Program-made: the position numbers and the translations under genes
Shown here: one piece after another, positions 20,704-30,814 of the stretch
Numbering within the stretch: position 1 is the stretch's first letter
How the letters are laid out: every line of letters begins with the position of its first letter
From: Macrostomum hystrix
Taxonomy: Eukaryota; Platyhelminthes; Macrostomidae
Assembly: GCA_950097015.1 (NCBI GenBank)
Contig: CATNEN010000038.1
Location: 13,014,001-13,078,000 of the forward strand
Reading direction: 5' to 3'
Length of the DNA stretch: 64,000 nucleotides
Notes under the pieces: generated by a model
Database searches by the model: none
What the model saw: the letters and a program-made list of their open reading frames with translations, nothing else
Told to the model about the DNA's origin: nothing

Positions 20704-22657
20704 GGTTGGAAAAGTGTTTCTCTTGACGACCTGATCTTGCCTTTTCGAGATAAAAGGCTCGAAGCAGGTACACTTTGTAGGCTCAGCACTTCCTAGCTGG
20801 AGGAGTGTTGACGATACGAGGCTTTTACGGTGGTGTAACTTTCTTGGATTCGATGGAGCTATTGAGCAAAACCGCAAGTGGTTGTACGATCAGCTGCAGA
20901 AGAATAGTCGAGGAATTAGCGATTTCATTTTGACGTCCGGGCAGGAGAACTGCTTGGCCAACCTCGTAAGTTGATGGCAGTTAACAAAGTTTCTAGCCAG
21001 TAAGTAAATTTTCATATTCACGATTTTATACACTTACATGCAACGTTCTCTAACTTCAGACCTCCGAGTAATGTTGAAGAAGTCTCAGATGTTGACTGCG
21101 AGGCAGAACTCAGTGCAACTGGCCCAGTTTTTACCTATAACCACTGAGACTGACTGTGTGCTAGACAACGAGGGACAGATAAAACAACACTGGCAAAATG
21201 AGATTATACCGGGGTTTTCGAGGCAATGTGGCTTTCATTGTTGCCTTCTCTGCGTGGAAAATCGAAAATTACTGAGATCTGGTGAGATCAGGGCGTACCT
21301 TTACTGTCGGAATTCAGATTGCCGGACACGATTTCACCTAACGTCGGATGCTGTACGAATTCACTGGACTCTGCAAGTGCCTTTCAGCAATTCCTGATCA
21401 CGAAGTTATTAGTCGCCCAGTCCGGGGCCCAAGACGAAAGGAAATTGCTACGGCTGTCCGTCAGTCCTAACGCTTATAAAGTGACAGCTGGCTTAGCGAC
21501 TGACGGTAGTCACCGCTGAAAACTTTTCGGCGAATGCAGCCCGCATCATGGCCAGTCGCGACCGACAACTGGAAGGCTCCTCGGGTCGCAATATTTTTGA
21601 AGAGCTGACGAATGCCCGAGAGGATTTTCCAACCAGCGTACATTCGGCTTGTCGGTACTCGGTTTGGAACGGATGAGGCTCCAGTACGGTAGCGGCCTGG
21701 CTAGAGCGCGCAACTGAAGTCCTTCGAATACTGCATAGTCGACGCCAGGAGATCGTTGTTGGCTTGGACTCAACTGCGCCACCAATTCGACGTTTGGCGA
21801 ACAGTCAAGAGAAGACACTGTATTATCACGCATGTCGTTCTTCGCCACCCCCATCCGGGCAGTGCCCCTATCGCAGTTTTGGAGATCCTTACCTCATGCC
21901 AGACAGGGGCCCTGCTCAAGTATATCATTGAGACATGGTTCAGTGAGGTCAAGCGCGCTATTCCAGGAATCAAGATTAAAGCCGCTGTCACTGACTACAA
22001 TATACCGTCCATCCGTGCGCTGTTGAACTGCCTGCATGGAATGGACATCCTGCCCTATCTCCGATACTGCATGGCAGCATTGGCAAGGACCATGCCTACA
22101 GCAGAACTGCGTCAGGTTCAACAGTTGTCTTGTTAGGTAGAAGCCATCTAATGCATGAATTCTGCACATGGCCGGAGGTAGCTTCATGTGCACTAAAAAG
22201 CTACCAAGATGCTCTGGAAGCACGCATTTGGAGCATTGATCATTGAGCACCACTTTAGACCAGGCTGAAACCATCTTGCGCGCCTTTCTAACCGTCCTGC
22301 TTGCACCTAGCCTAGATGACGCTTCGTGTTGCTCTTGCAGATGGCAACCTTGATGCGCCGCTGGCCGTAATTCGTGACTTCATCTCGGGTGATCAGCCTA
22401 TCGAAGAGACTGAGCCCCAGCTCCCCAACGAGCCAAGCTTTCAGCGCCCAGACAAGACCCTAATGAGAGCATCTCCGTTTTGGCAGTGGGGTCAAGAGAT
22501 CTTTTCTCAAATACAAAGCTCCTTGGATGCAGCCGACGATGATGGCGGACCAAATCCATACTTCTGCCCGGCGTTGGCAAAGAAGCTGCTAAATATTGTC
22601 ATACCCTTTCTGCCAATGGCAACGAGTGTTTTAATAAAACCCCTTCTACGCCAGTGA
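20704..22657 (+). pseudogene. decayed DNA-transposon transposase-like gene of the giant element
   Basis: Broken frames line up in one direction. A first exon-like part (about 20,775-20,967, ending in a GTAAGT donor) encodes LLRWCNFLGFDGAIEQN and EDRKWLYDQ-like text; the acceptor CTTCAG near 21,058 opens a second. Around 21,160-21,340 there is a CX2C and CX4CX4H cluster (FHCCLLC; YLYCRNSDCRTRFHL), a zinc-finger-like DNA-binding part. The frame at 21,756-22,136 gives AVLEILTSCQTGALLKYI and AAVTDYNIPSIRALLNCL, resembling the second catalytic aspartate region of MULE-like DDE transposases. The frame at 22,316-22,657 gives NPYFCPALAKKLLNIVIPF, a plausible C-terminal part. Several frameshifts and stops show it is dead. 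The superfamily assignment is an inference from motif shape only. Confidence 0.45.
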
Positions 22658-22677
22658 TGGGACGTTTTTTCCTGTTT

Positions 22678-22857
22678 CTAGAGAGGCGCCGGGTCAAGAC
22701 GGAGTGTTCCCGGTGATTCTGCAAAACCTCCCGTCGATCGGTTATGTCGCCCTGCTCAACCGGAGCTGGTTGGAGGGCAAGGTTCCATCGGGCTGGCGTA
22801 CGGCCATCATCATGCCTATTGCCAAGAAGGGCAAGCCCAAGAGCTTCAGAAACGGCG
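22678..22857 (+). mobile_element. fragment of a non-LTR retrotransposon reverse transcriptase
   Basis: Across small frame changes this stretch encodes APGQDGVFPVILQN, then LLNRSWLEGKVPSGWRTA and IIMPIAKKGKPKSFRN. These match the early blocks of non-LTR (Jockey/RTE-like) reverse transcriptase: the xPGxDG start, the 'N.sw..g.vP..Wr' helix and 'PI.KKGKP'. Only about 60 residues remain; it ends where gypsy-like GC-rich sequence begins, so it was cut by the next insertion or is part of a rearranged junction. Confidence 0.7.
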
Positions 22858-23078
22858 GTGGGGAGTACATCATCCGGCGACAGGCAATCGGCCCCAACGT
22901 TAAGGGCAGCATCCCGACCGGACGGTGGACCAGCTCGACCACATCAGATGCGGCGGCGGCGGGGCTCGAGGCCGCGGTCTCCTTCGGGGGAAGCCGAGCT
23001 CGGCGATCTGGCTGCTGTTCGACTCACGATCCCTGTTCCAGCGACTGCAGTCCTTGACCAAGTGCCTGCAAAACCACG

Positions 23079-25536
23079 CGCCTGCACAGTCAAGGACGCC
23101 TACCCGCGGCCGCATCTGCAGCAAGCCATGGACGCACTGGTCGGCTGTTCGTGGTTCTCTACCATCGATTGCCGGCAGGGTTATCACCAGGTGGAGGTGG
23201 CGGAGGAAGACCGGCCAAAGACTGCCTTCTACTCCACCCGCGGCCTGATGCAGTTCCGCAAGATGGGCTTCGGGATGTGCAACGCCCCATCGACATTTCA
23301 GCGCCTTATGGAGCTCGTCATGTCCGGCTTGTCCTGGGAGGTGGTGCTGACCTACATCGACGACATCATCGTCTTCAGCAGAACCTTCAACGAGCATCTG
23401 GTGCGGCTAGCGCAGGCCCTTCAGCGGCTTCGAGGCGCCAGGCTCAAGCTGCACAGGGCGAAGAGTGTCTTCGGCCACCGCCAGGTGCTGTACCTGGGGC
23501 ACCTAGTTAGCGAGCAGGGCATCGCGCCAGACCCGAGCAAGTGGAGGCCATCCGCAGCATGTCCAGCCCGACGATCGCAGAGGAGGTGAAGCGGTTCCTC
23601 GGCATGCTGGGCTTCTGTCGCCGCTTCATCCAGGACTTCAGCCAGACTGCGAGGGTGCTGCACGACGTCAGCCAGACAGCGAGAGACTTCAGATGGAGCA
23701 ACGGCTGCGAGCGGGCGTTCAACCAGCTAAAGGACAAGTTGACAACTGCCCCGGTGCTGCGGCTGCCCGACTTCAGCAAGCAGTTCGTTTTGAGCTGCGA
23801 CAGCAGCCAGTTCGCTGTGGGCGCCGTGCTCAGCCAGCTGCACGGGGACGCTGAGCTGCCTGTGGCTTTCGCATCGCGCACACTCAACAAGGCGGAGCGA
23901 AATTACTCGGCGACAGACCGGGAGCTGCTGGCGCTGGTGTGGAGCCTGAAGCACTTCAGAACTTACTTGCTCAGTGTTCCTAGCTTCACAGTCTACTCCG
24001 AACATCGGCCGCTTCAGGGACTGCTGGCGACCAAGGACCCGGAAGGCAGGCTGGCACGGTGGCTGTCTACGCTGCAGCAGTTCTCCTTCTCGCTGGTGTA
24101 CCGGCCAGGCCGGGAGAACGTGGTGCCGGATGCACTAAGCCGGGTGGCCGGCACGCGCCTGCAGCCCTGCTGGGAGGCCGCCCGCCTGCATGAGGAGCAG
24201 CGGCAGGACCCACTGCTGAGCAAGGCGTTCCATGCGCTGGCGACAGGAATGTCTGGCTGAATGTGGCTGAATCTGTCTGGGACCTGGGCGCGCAGGTTCG
24301 CGAGTTGCTGGACGGGGCATCAGTAAGTGCGGCGGGCGTCCTGCAGTTCCACAGCAAGCCGGTCATTCCGAGCCACCTGCGGCCGCACTTCCTGCAGGAG
24401 GCGCATTCCAGCGACCAGAGCGGCCACCTCGGTGTTGACAGGACGGTGGCGAGGCTGGCGGAGCGCTGCTGGTGGCCGGGCCTGCGGCGGGACGCGGAGA
24501 ACTGGGTGGCGAGCTGCGCCACCTGCCTAACTAAAAATAGTCCGACCAGGCCGCAGCGGGCACCGCTGCATACGACGGGCCAGCCGACAGCGCCTTGGCA
24601 GCAGGTGCAGATCGACATTAAAGGTCCGCTGCCGCGCCCGACAGACGGCAACGCCTACATCCTCAGCATGTGCGACACCTTCTCAAAGTGGATGGAGACA
24701 TCGGCGCTGGCGACGATCGACGCCGTGACGGTGGCAGATGCGCTGCTCAGAGCCGTTGTGCTGCGGCACGGCGCCCCACAAGTGCTGCACAGCAACCAGG
24801 GCCGGCAGTTTGAGAGCGACGTCTTCGTCCGGCTCTGCGAACAGCTGGGCATCGAGAAAACTCGCTCATCGCCATTCTACCCAAGCGGCAACGGCGTCGT
24901 GGAGCGCGGCAACCGGACACTGGGCGACATGCTGGCGACGGTCGTGTCGGAGAGCCAGCAGGACTGGGACCGGAAGCTGCACTACGTCACCTGGGCCTAC
25001 TACACCTCCGTGCACAGCACCACCGGCCTCAGCCCGTACCAGGTCCTGCACTGCTGGCCGCCGCGGCTGGCGCTCGACAGCTGGCGGTGGACGTCGACAA
25101 GGTGACGAGCGGCAGCCCAAACGACTTTCTGCAGCAGACGCAAGTGAACCTGCAGGGTGCCTTTGACGCGGACGCCCATGCGGCGCGCAACCAGCGAGTC
25201 AACCAGGGTGCCAGATTCGTGCCGTTTGAAGAGGGCCAGCTGGTAATGCTGCGCAACTCCGTCGTCAATCGCGGCCAGACGTGGTGCCTCAGCGACAAAT
25301 GGAAGGGGCCGTATTGGATCCTGCGGCACCTGGGCGAGGTGAACTACCGCATCCAGGACCAGGCACGCCGCCGGCGCAAGCTGGTGGTGCGACCGCCCAG
25401 CCCAGCGGCTGACCCGGGTGGCAATGCGGTGGTCCGCTGGCCGGAACCGGACCAGCACGTGCAGCCGGCCCAGGCTCTCCGACGCTCTGCGAGAGAACGC
25501 CGGCCTCCTGACTTTTACATGGCCGGCTTTGCTTGA
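23079..25536 (+). pseudogene. Ty3/gypsy pol remnant: reverse transcriptase, RNase H, integrase
   Basis: Four frames joined by three shifts (near 23,540, 24,255 and 25,085) cover most of pol. Reverse transcriptase: TVKDAYPRPHL, FSTIDCRQGYHQ and the catalytic YIDDIIVFS; the earliest blocks are missing. RNase H: FVLSCDSSQFAVGAVL and TDRELLALVW, but the third acidic position reads YSEHRPL where aspartate is usual. Integrase: an HHCC zinc-binding part (HLGVDRT...CATC), then the DDE core with IDIKGPLP, LHSNQGRQFES and PSGNGVVERGN; the second catalytic aspartate is asparagine. A C-terminal tail follows. No gag, protease or LTRs were found within this copy. GC content is far above that of the surrounding arms. 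Confidence 0.9.
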
Positions 25537-25737
25537 CTGAACTGCTTCTAGGCGGAAAGTAGTGTAAGCAGCTTAGAGTTCGCGGCCCGCAGTGTACACG
25601 CTGCGTGTGTGTTTGCGTGGCGTGATTGGGAGGTGGGTACGACCACCCCAGTGCAGTGTTGCTGCCAAATATGATATTGCTAGCGAGCGTAGTATGTACA
25701 TGCTACTTGACAAACCAGCGTCTTACAACAACAAAAA
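25537..25737. other. 3' flank of the gypsy remnant
   Basis: About 200 bases between the pol stop and the inner right arm of the giant element. It is GC-rich at first (GCGTGTGTGTTTGCGTGGCG) and then AT-rich. It may contain a piece of gypsy 3' sequence or LTR, but there is no second copy in the window to test that. Confidence 0.4.
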
Positions 25738-26455
25738 TAATATTAAACTAGGTAATTTAAATTTAGCCAGTAGCTTAGTCAAGTAAAAGTAGAAACTCTA
25801 ATAGTGAAGCCAATTAACTTAGAGCAGTGAGAAAGGAAAAATGCGAGCTTTTGAAAGTTTTTTTAGTTTTAGTCTGGCTAAATTTCCACTAGAGTATTTT
25901 AATGAAGTGAACTAAAAGTGAAAATTATAATAAAAAATTATCGCTTTACCAGAGAAAAGTATTACATGTTTCCTGTATTATACTGTTAATATAATTTAGG
26001 CCTAGTCGCTCATGGCCAATTAGCATTAGCAACAATCCTTTTTATCCTTTTTTAATAAGACGGGGCCGAAAACAACATGGCAATATGGTAAATACAGTTG
26101 TAAATATTGTAATACAACTGGACAGCCACTACAATCAACAAAAGGGAATAATTAATAAAAAATCTGCATAATAATATGACAACTAACAATCGGTATTTTA
26201 CTTAATAATGCACATTTCTTATTAATTGGCCTACTGGACTATTACTGCAATCGAGACTAGCCAATTATACAACATTTTTTTGCCGCGCAAGAAATGCAAC
26301 TACGAGTATAAGTAAGCCCGTTTAAATTAAAATACGTCTACATTTATATAAAGAATCATTAAGGACTCAAACAAACAATTCTTATTATAATTACGATATT
26401 CGTATAATAGACATGATATAAGGTATTAGTACGTTTTAAATTGAAAAACTGCTTT
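25738..26455 (-). repeat. right inner arm of the giant inverted repeat
   Basis: Reverse complement of 18,586-19,996 without the solo LTR, and directly continuous with the outer right arm at 26,452. This copy shows the empty site of the LTR (TGCAT once, near 26,211) and so proves the insertion on the other side. Confidence 0.8.
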
Positions 26456-27920
26456 CACAGTTAGCATGTGACATCAATTTAATAACATTTATATTTCATT
26501 GCATCCAGTTTAGTACATGCATACATAGGAGAAAATAATAATTAAAATGAACTAAATAATTCAGGCAATTATGTATTATAAATCTTTATCTTCAAGTCAA
26601 ACCAAACTGGAAATCGTGGTCATGCTTTGCGTCATGGCAACACAATAAACTAAAACAAGTGTTATACAAGAATGCAAGAAAATTATTTGTTTTATAATTT
26701 AAATGCGCAGAAATTAATTTGTAATCAAGTTAAATGAAAAATGTACAGCTGATTTTAACAGATTTATCTTTAGTCTTTCCGGACTTTTAAAAACAAATTG
26801 CTGCCGATGAAGCTCGTTATTGCCTACATTACAAAATGTTCAGAAATATGATAATAAAAGCTGGCGAAAAAGTGAATGCAATAAAAATCCATCAATTAAG
26901 CCTCGCTTTTCATATTTTTAAAACGGCGAAACTATCGACTACTGTTTTGGTCATTGGCGAAAAGAAAGTATGATTTGTCGTTAAAATATACACATTTTGC
27001 TTGGCCCAGAAAATTTATCTTGCAAAAGAAATTGATAAAAAATAGGTTTTATATGTATACAGTTGTGTTCTACCAGAATTTTAAAACGGCGAAAGCTTTC
27101 GTATAAATCTTTTATCGTAGGGGCTTATAAACCGCTCATAAACCCGTTATAAGCCGAAGTTGATTTTTTGAACGACCAGACCAAGTTATAATTGTAACAA
27201 AGCTGCTTGAAACACTTAGTGGCGAATAAGAGTTACATCAAGATCTATTAGAAATGTTGTTTTCCATTTGTGGCGAACGAGTTTTAAAAAAGTGGGTTTA
27301 TATAGCGAGTCGCTAGTGAAACGTGAGTAACGCAAAAGGGTATATTGTAACAAGTAAAAGTAGTTCGCCTGGAGCTGTGGTAGCTAGCGCGTTACTTGGC
27401 GAGCTAAGGGGTATTTCAGGCACACACATTAACAATGTAAAATGATGTGCTATATATTTACTACAGTTCTCTGGGCACAAATGCGAGTGTAATTTTAAAA
27501 GGCTCGAAATTTCCGGTCTTAAAGACAACATGCGAAAACACAACACGAGTTAATAAACTGCAAGAAATAAATTAACTGATAAACTTAATTGCATAAAAAC
27601 CTAGCAAAGTAATTAGCAATCAAACTTATTAGGTTAAAATCATATATTATAGACGCATTCAGTCGAATCAATTATTGCTTCGATATTTATTAGTTTCCAT
27701 TTTGCTGAAACAATTTGTTCTAATCAGAACTGATTCTATAGTGCGCATACAAGCTGAATGTTGATCTTAAATATATTTTCATCTCTAACACGTGATGAGT
27801 GTCTTGATCAGAGCCTGAAGAGTGGAACTTTATTCCGAATGTGAAAAAAGCGAAAAAAAAGTCTGAAATGGCCCCCCAAAAATTCATTTGTCTGACATAT
27901 CATGTGCCAATTCGAATTCA
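26452..27920 (-). repeat. right outer arm of the giant inverted repeat
   Basis: Reverse complement of 9,069-10,540, near identical by eye. It ends TTCGAATTCA at 27,920. Beyond that the two flanks no longer match. Confidence 0.85.
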
Positions 27921-28177
27921 CCTCGGACCAAACCCATCCATGGACGATGTTTGCAGATCCGAGAACATCCCGCGGCTCGTCCGGTTCCTAAGGGCTACCA
28001 GACGAGCCTCTTTCTTCCCCAGCGAGGAACAAGCTGCAGGAAGGACCGAACACGGACCTCCCTGACTGGCCCCGCGCCATCGGCCGATTGCGGGTCTTTC
28101 AGGGATTAGCGGAATGGGCGACTCCCGCCTCCCCGCTGCGTCCGTCGGACCGCCCTGCAGATAAGTCAAGTAAGTCA
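27921..28177. other. GC-rich spacer of unknown origin
   Basis: Sharply GC-richer than the arm to its left. Open frames cross it on both strands without a recognisable domain. I considered ribosomal DNA and found no matching conserved block. It may be host flank or part of another inserted element. Confidence 0.4.
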
Positions 28178-28261
28178 GATCTATTAGAAAAGTTGTTTTC
28201 CATTTGTGGCGAACGAGTTTTAAAAAAGTGGGTTTATAGCGAGTCGCTAGTGAAACGTGAG
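28178..28261 (-). repeat. 84-bp direct copy of part of the giant right arm
   Basis: Matches 27,240-27,327 in the same orientation (sharing CCATTTGTGGCGAACGAG and GCGAGTCGCTAGTGAAACG) with one substitution and a small indel. It stops exactly where the terminal repeat of the IS630-like element begins at 28,262. Confidence 0.85.
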
Positions 28262-28498
28262 TTTTTGCGTTCTTTTTGGGCTTTCTTGCGAGCCATTTGG
28301 GCAGCGCAGGCAGTGGTGAGCGAGACGAAAGCAGGCACTCTGTGCCATAGACAAAGATTGCATTTGCTTCGGAATTCGGCAACCAATTTGGGCCCCTTTG
28401 CGCGCAATTTTGGCCAGTGGTGGCAGTCAGAGATAAAAAACAGGGGCAGCAGTCATAGAAGTCACAACAGTCTGCAACATAAGCATACTCTGAACGCG

Positions 28499-30412
28499 AT
28501 GCCGCCTCGCGGTCATTACTCGCGCATATCGGCTGTTGACAGACAGAGGCTGATTGCAGCCTACCAGAATGATGCCGACTGGCGACACCTAGCGCGCATG
28601 CTTGGCATCAAGCGCCAGACAGCAGCCAACATCGTCTGCAATTTTATTGCGCATGACCGAGCAGCCCCACTTCCAAAGGGTGGCGACAAGAGGCGTCGAC
28701 TGACGGAAGGAATGATTGAGGAGATCGTCGACTTCCTGGGATCGCGCCCGACAGCGACGCTGAATCAGATGCAGCTGCGCCTACAGCAGAGTTTTCCCGA
28801 CGTCGCCATTATATCGCAATCGGCCATCAGTCGGGCGTTGGATGGTCGTCTCGTCACGCTAAAGTTGGCAAGGGTTATAAGACTTAGAAATCTGAAAAGA
28901 ACTCGAGAGAAAACTTTCGCCTAGAGGTCAAGCAACTTTCGCCTAGAGGTCAAGCAACTAAGAATAGATAGATTAGATAAATATACTCGCCCCGAGTTTT
29001 CACTTTCATTTCAGCGCAACACGGCCCGGTCCAACTCAACCTGGTATGGTCCGATACGACACGGCCCGGCCTAATCTGACCCGATCCTGCCCGACGTAGG
29101 TCCAACGTGACATGGACCCGACCGGACTCACCCGACCTGGCACGGCCTGACGCGACCTGGCCCGGCCATGCCTACAACATCGGAGCCTGCCTGAGCCCTA
29201 TCTGGAGATGAGACCTGGAAGAGGCCGGGACCGCCCAAGAAGACCTGGAGCGACGGAGGGACAGTGACAAACAAACACTAGATAAAGGGGATTCCATAGA
29301 AACGGGCAATCTTCTAACTCAACTAACGCTTTTAGGCCTTTGACCCGCCCTCCATAGGACAGGGGTTGGCGTGCCTGCCAACCAAGTATTCTAATGTTTT
29401 GTGCTGATTTGGAATCGGGGCTGCGACCCCACTCGACCCATTATCACCAAGCGCTCTGATTGATAAAGTTTTATCACCCTCCCAAGGGAGGGATTTTCAA
29501 ACAATATATAAATCGAAGCGGAGCGCGGGAAAAAGGACCGCCGCTGATTTTATAATAGTTAGAGAGTCATCTCTGCGTTCTATTAAGTTAGCAATTTAAT
29601 ACAATTTACTGCGTTTGAGTTCTAGCTTCATTGACTTCAGAGAGAGGAATCCGAGAGATCGATCAGCCGTAATACTGAGAACGATAGTCGTTAGGAAGTA
29701 TAGCCTTTAAGACAAGAGACTGCAACAGACCGCTAGACTACATTGACACGAGAGAGACAACAAAAACTTGAAGCGCTATAAGGGTCAATCCGGTAGAGTG
29801 GAACGAGCCCGTGACTAAGGAGGCTCGGCGAATGCATGCAGAACGGATGCTGACTGAGGGAGTGCAGCAGCATACGATCTGGCTCGACGAGTTCGGCGTC
29901 AACTTGTGGACGTCACGCAGCCAAGGTTGGGCGCGGCGCGGACAGCGAGCTGTGTCAGTTGTGAATGGCCAACGCGGTCAGAATCTGACAATCTGCTTGG
30001 CAATCTCGTCTGTGCACGGCCTCGTGCACTACACGACAGTTGTCGGCGGCTTCAAGAACGAGAATTTTGTAGCTGAATTTTGTCTGAATTAGACGAGCTA
30101 TTGGATGAAGAGTTTGTCCTTCTCACGGACGGTGCCAGCGCTCACACAAACGTGCCAGGAATGCGTGAAGGACACAATCATCGTTTTCTACCGCCATACT
30201 CGCTTTTCCTGAACACAGCTGAGCGAGCTGGCTCCTGCCTGAAAGCTGCTCTGAAGCGCAGCTTGTCACAACCGGACATTCAGCGCCAAGCCGGTAACCG
30301 AGGCGCAGCAGCCGCAGCGGGAAGCACGCTACATCAGCAACGACTGCGGATTCTGCAGCAACTGATCGACACGGCTGTATTCGAGATCACACCATTCAAG
30401 CGTCGACAGTGA
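28499..30412 (+). pseudogene. IS630/Tc1-like DDE transposase, interrupted
   Basis: Part one (28,499-28,924; ATG start MPPRGHYSRISAVDR) encodes the paired helix-turn-helix DNA-binding region: RQRLIAAYQNDADWRHLARM, GIKRQTAANIV, then an HTH-like segment with FLGSRPTATLNQMQLRL. Part two (from about 29,795) encodes the DDE core: TIWLDEFGVNLW with the first aspartate, then, after a one-base frameshift near 30,080, FVLLTDGASAH with the second aspartate, and LPPYSLFLNTAERAGSCLK with the third acidic residue (E). Catalytic residues are all present, yet the gene cannot be expressed whole because of the insertion and the frameshift. Confidence 0.85.
28925..29794. mobile_element. ~870-bp insertion inside the transposase, possible solo LTR
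   Basis: The break in the transposase starts after a tandem 23-base duplication (AACTTTCGCCTAGAGGTCA..., 28,909-28,957). The inserted DNA has a GC-rich zone with degenerate copies of words such as CACGGCCCGG and CTGACCCGA (29,018-29,170), then ordinary sequence with a TATA-like ATATAAATCG at about 29,505, and ends shortly before GAGTGGAACGAGCCC. There is no coding frame. A promoter-like element without coding sequence suggests an LTR, but clean TG...CA ends and a target duplication were not found. Confidence 0.4.
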
Positions 30413-30723
30413 TCCACAGTCTGACCTACATGCAGCGTTGCCTCGAGGCAGCTGACATTAACGAGTGACGTTTTGACATCAGCATGTTGACTCCTTTTCA
30501 GTCAGTCTGATTGTTTTCCCAAGTTAACATTTTTCCTATTGGTGCTTTCACCTCTTTGTCTGTTTGTCTGTATGGCTCATGTTCTTCTGCGTTCATAGCG
30601 TAGCTTTTAAATGGCCGAAATTGCTCGCAAAGGGGCCCAAATTGGTTGCTGAATTCAGAAGCAAATGCAATCTTTGTCTATGGCACAGAGTGCCTGCTTT
30701 CGTCTCGCTCACCACTGCCTGCG

Positions 30724-30765
30724 CCACAGATTCTATATTACCTATAGGTAATATAGAATCTGTGG
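30724..30765. mobile_element. 42-bp perfect palindrome inserted with 6-bp target duplication
   Basis: Inside the right terminal repeat of the IS630-like element, 48 bases are absent from the left repeat. They consist of a perfectly self-complementary 42-mer (starting CCACAGATTC, centre CCTATAGG) with no loop, plus a second copy of CCTGCG: 30,718-30,723 and 30,766-30,771. The left repeat (near 28,300) shows the empty site with a single CCTGCG. Confidence 0.9.
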
Positions 30766-30814
30766 CCTGCGCTGCCCAAATGGCTCGCAAGAAAGCCCAA
30801 ATAGAACGCAAAAA

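Larger units (their letters stand above)
9069..27920. mobile_element. giant nested DNA element with inverted arms over 2 kb
   Basis: The sequence from 9,069 inward is the reverse complement of the sequence from 27,920 inward. Ignoring later insertions, each arm is about 2.2 kb: outer parts 9,069-10,540 and 26,452-27,920, then inner parts 18,586-19,996 and 25,738-26,455. On the right the two parts are contiguous, which shows they are one arm; on the left they are separated by nested insertions. The interior (19,997-25,737) contains a coding minisatellite, a decayed transposase-like gene, a non-LTR fragment and a gypsy pol. The matched outer ends are the palindrome-like TGAATTCGAATTGG. I find no target-site duplication at 9,068/27,921, so the true ends could lie elsewhere or have been rearranged. 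DNA transposon origin is inferred from the arms and the transposase remnant. Confidence 0.75.
28262..30814 (+). mobile_element. IS630/Tc1-like DNA transposon with 155-bp terminal inverted repeats, broken
   Basis: The sequence 28,262-28,416 (beginning TTTTTGCGTTCTTTTTGGGC) is the inverse of 30,612-30,814 once a 48-base insertion in the right copy is removed, which leaves exactly 155 bases on each side. Between the arms is a transposase gene cut into two parts by about 870 bases of unrelated DNA and further damaged by a frameshift. No clear TA duplication is visible at the edges, so the outermost bases are uncertain. Confidence 0.85.

Noticed and set aside
22900-25458. Many long minus-strand open frames over the gypsy region
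   Set aside because: High GC content makes stops rare; the plus strand carries all recognisable pol motifs.
9069-27920. Polinton/Maverick or giant-virus insertion
   Set aside because: Long inverted arms fit, but no DNA polymerase B, retroviral-type integrase of that family, ATPase, protease or capsid gene is visible, and the nested element has an 8-bp rather than 6-bp duplication.
9069-27920. Simple assembly artefact (mirror-image misjoin)
   Set aside because: The two arms differ in their insertions (solo LTR, 7.3-kb element, MITE) and the inner arms have diverged, which a mirrored misassembly would not produce.
27921-28160. Ribosomal RNA fragment
   Set aside because: GC-rich and suggestive at first sight, but no conserved rRNA block could be matched.
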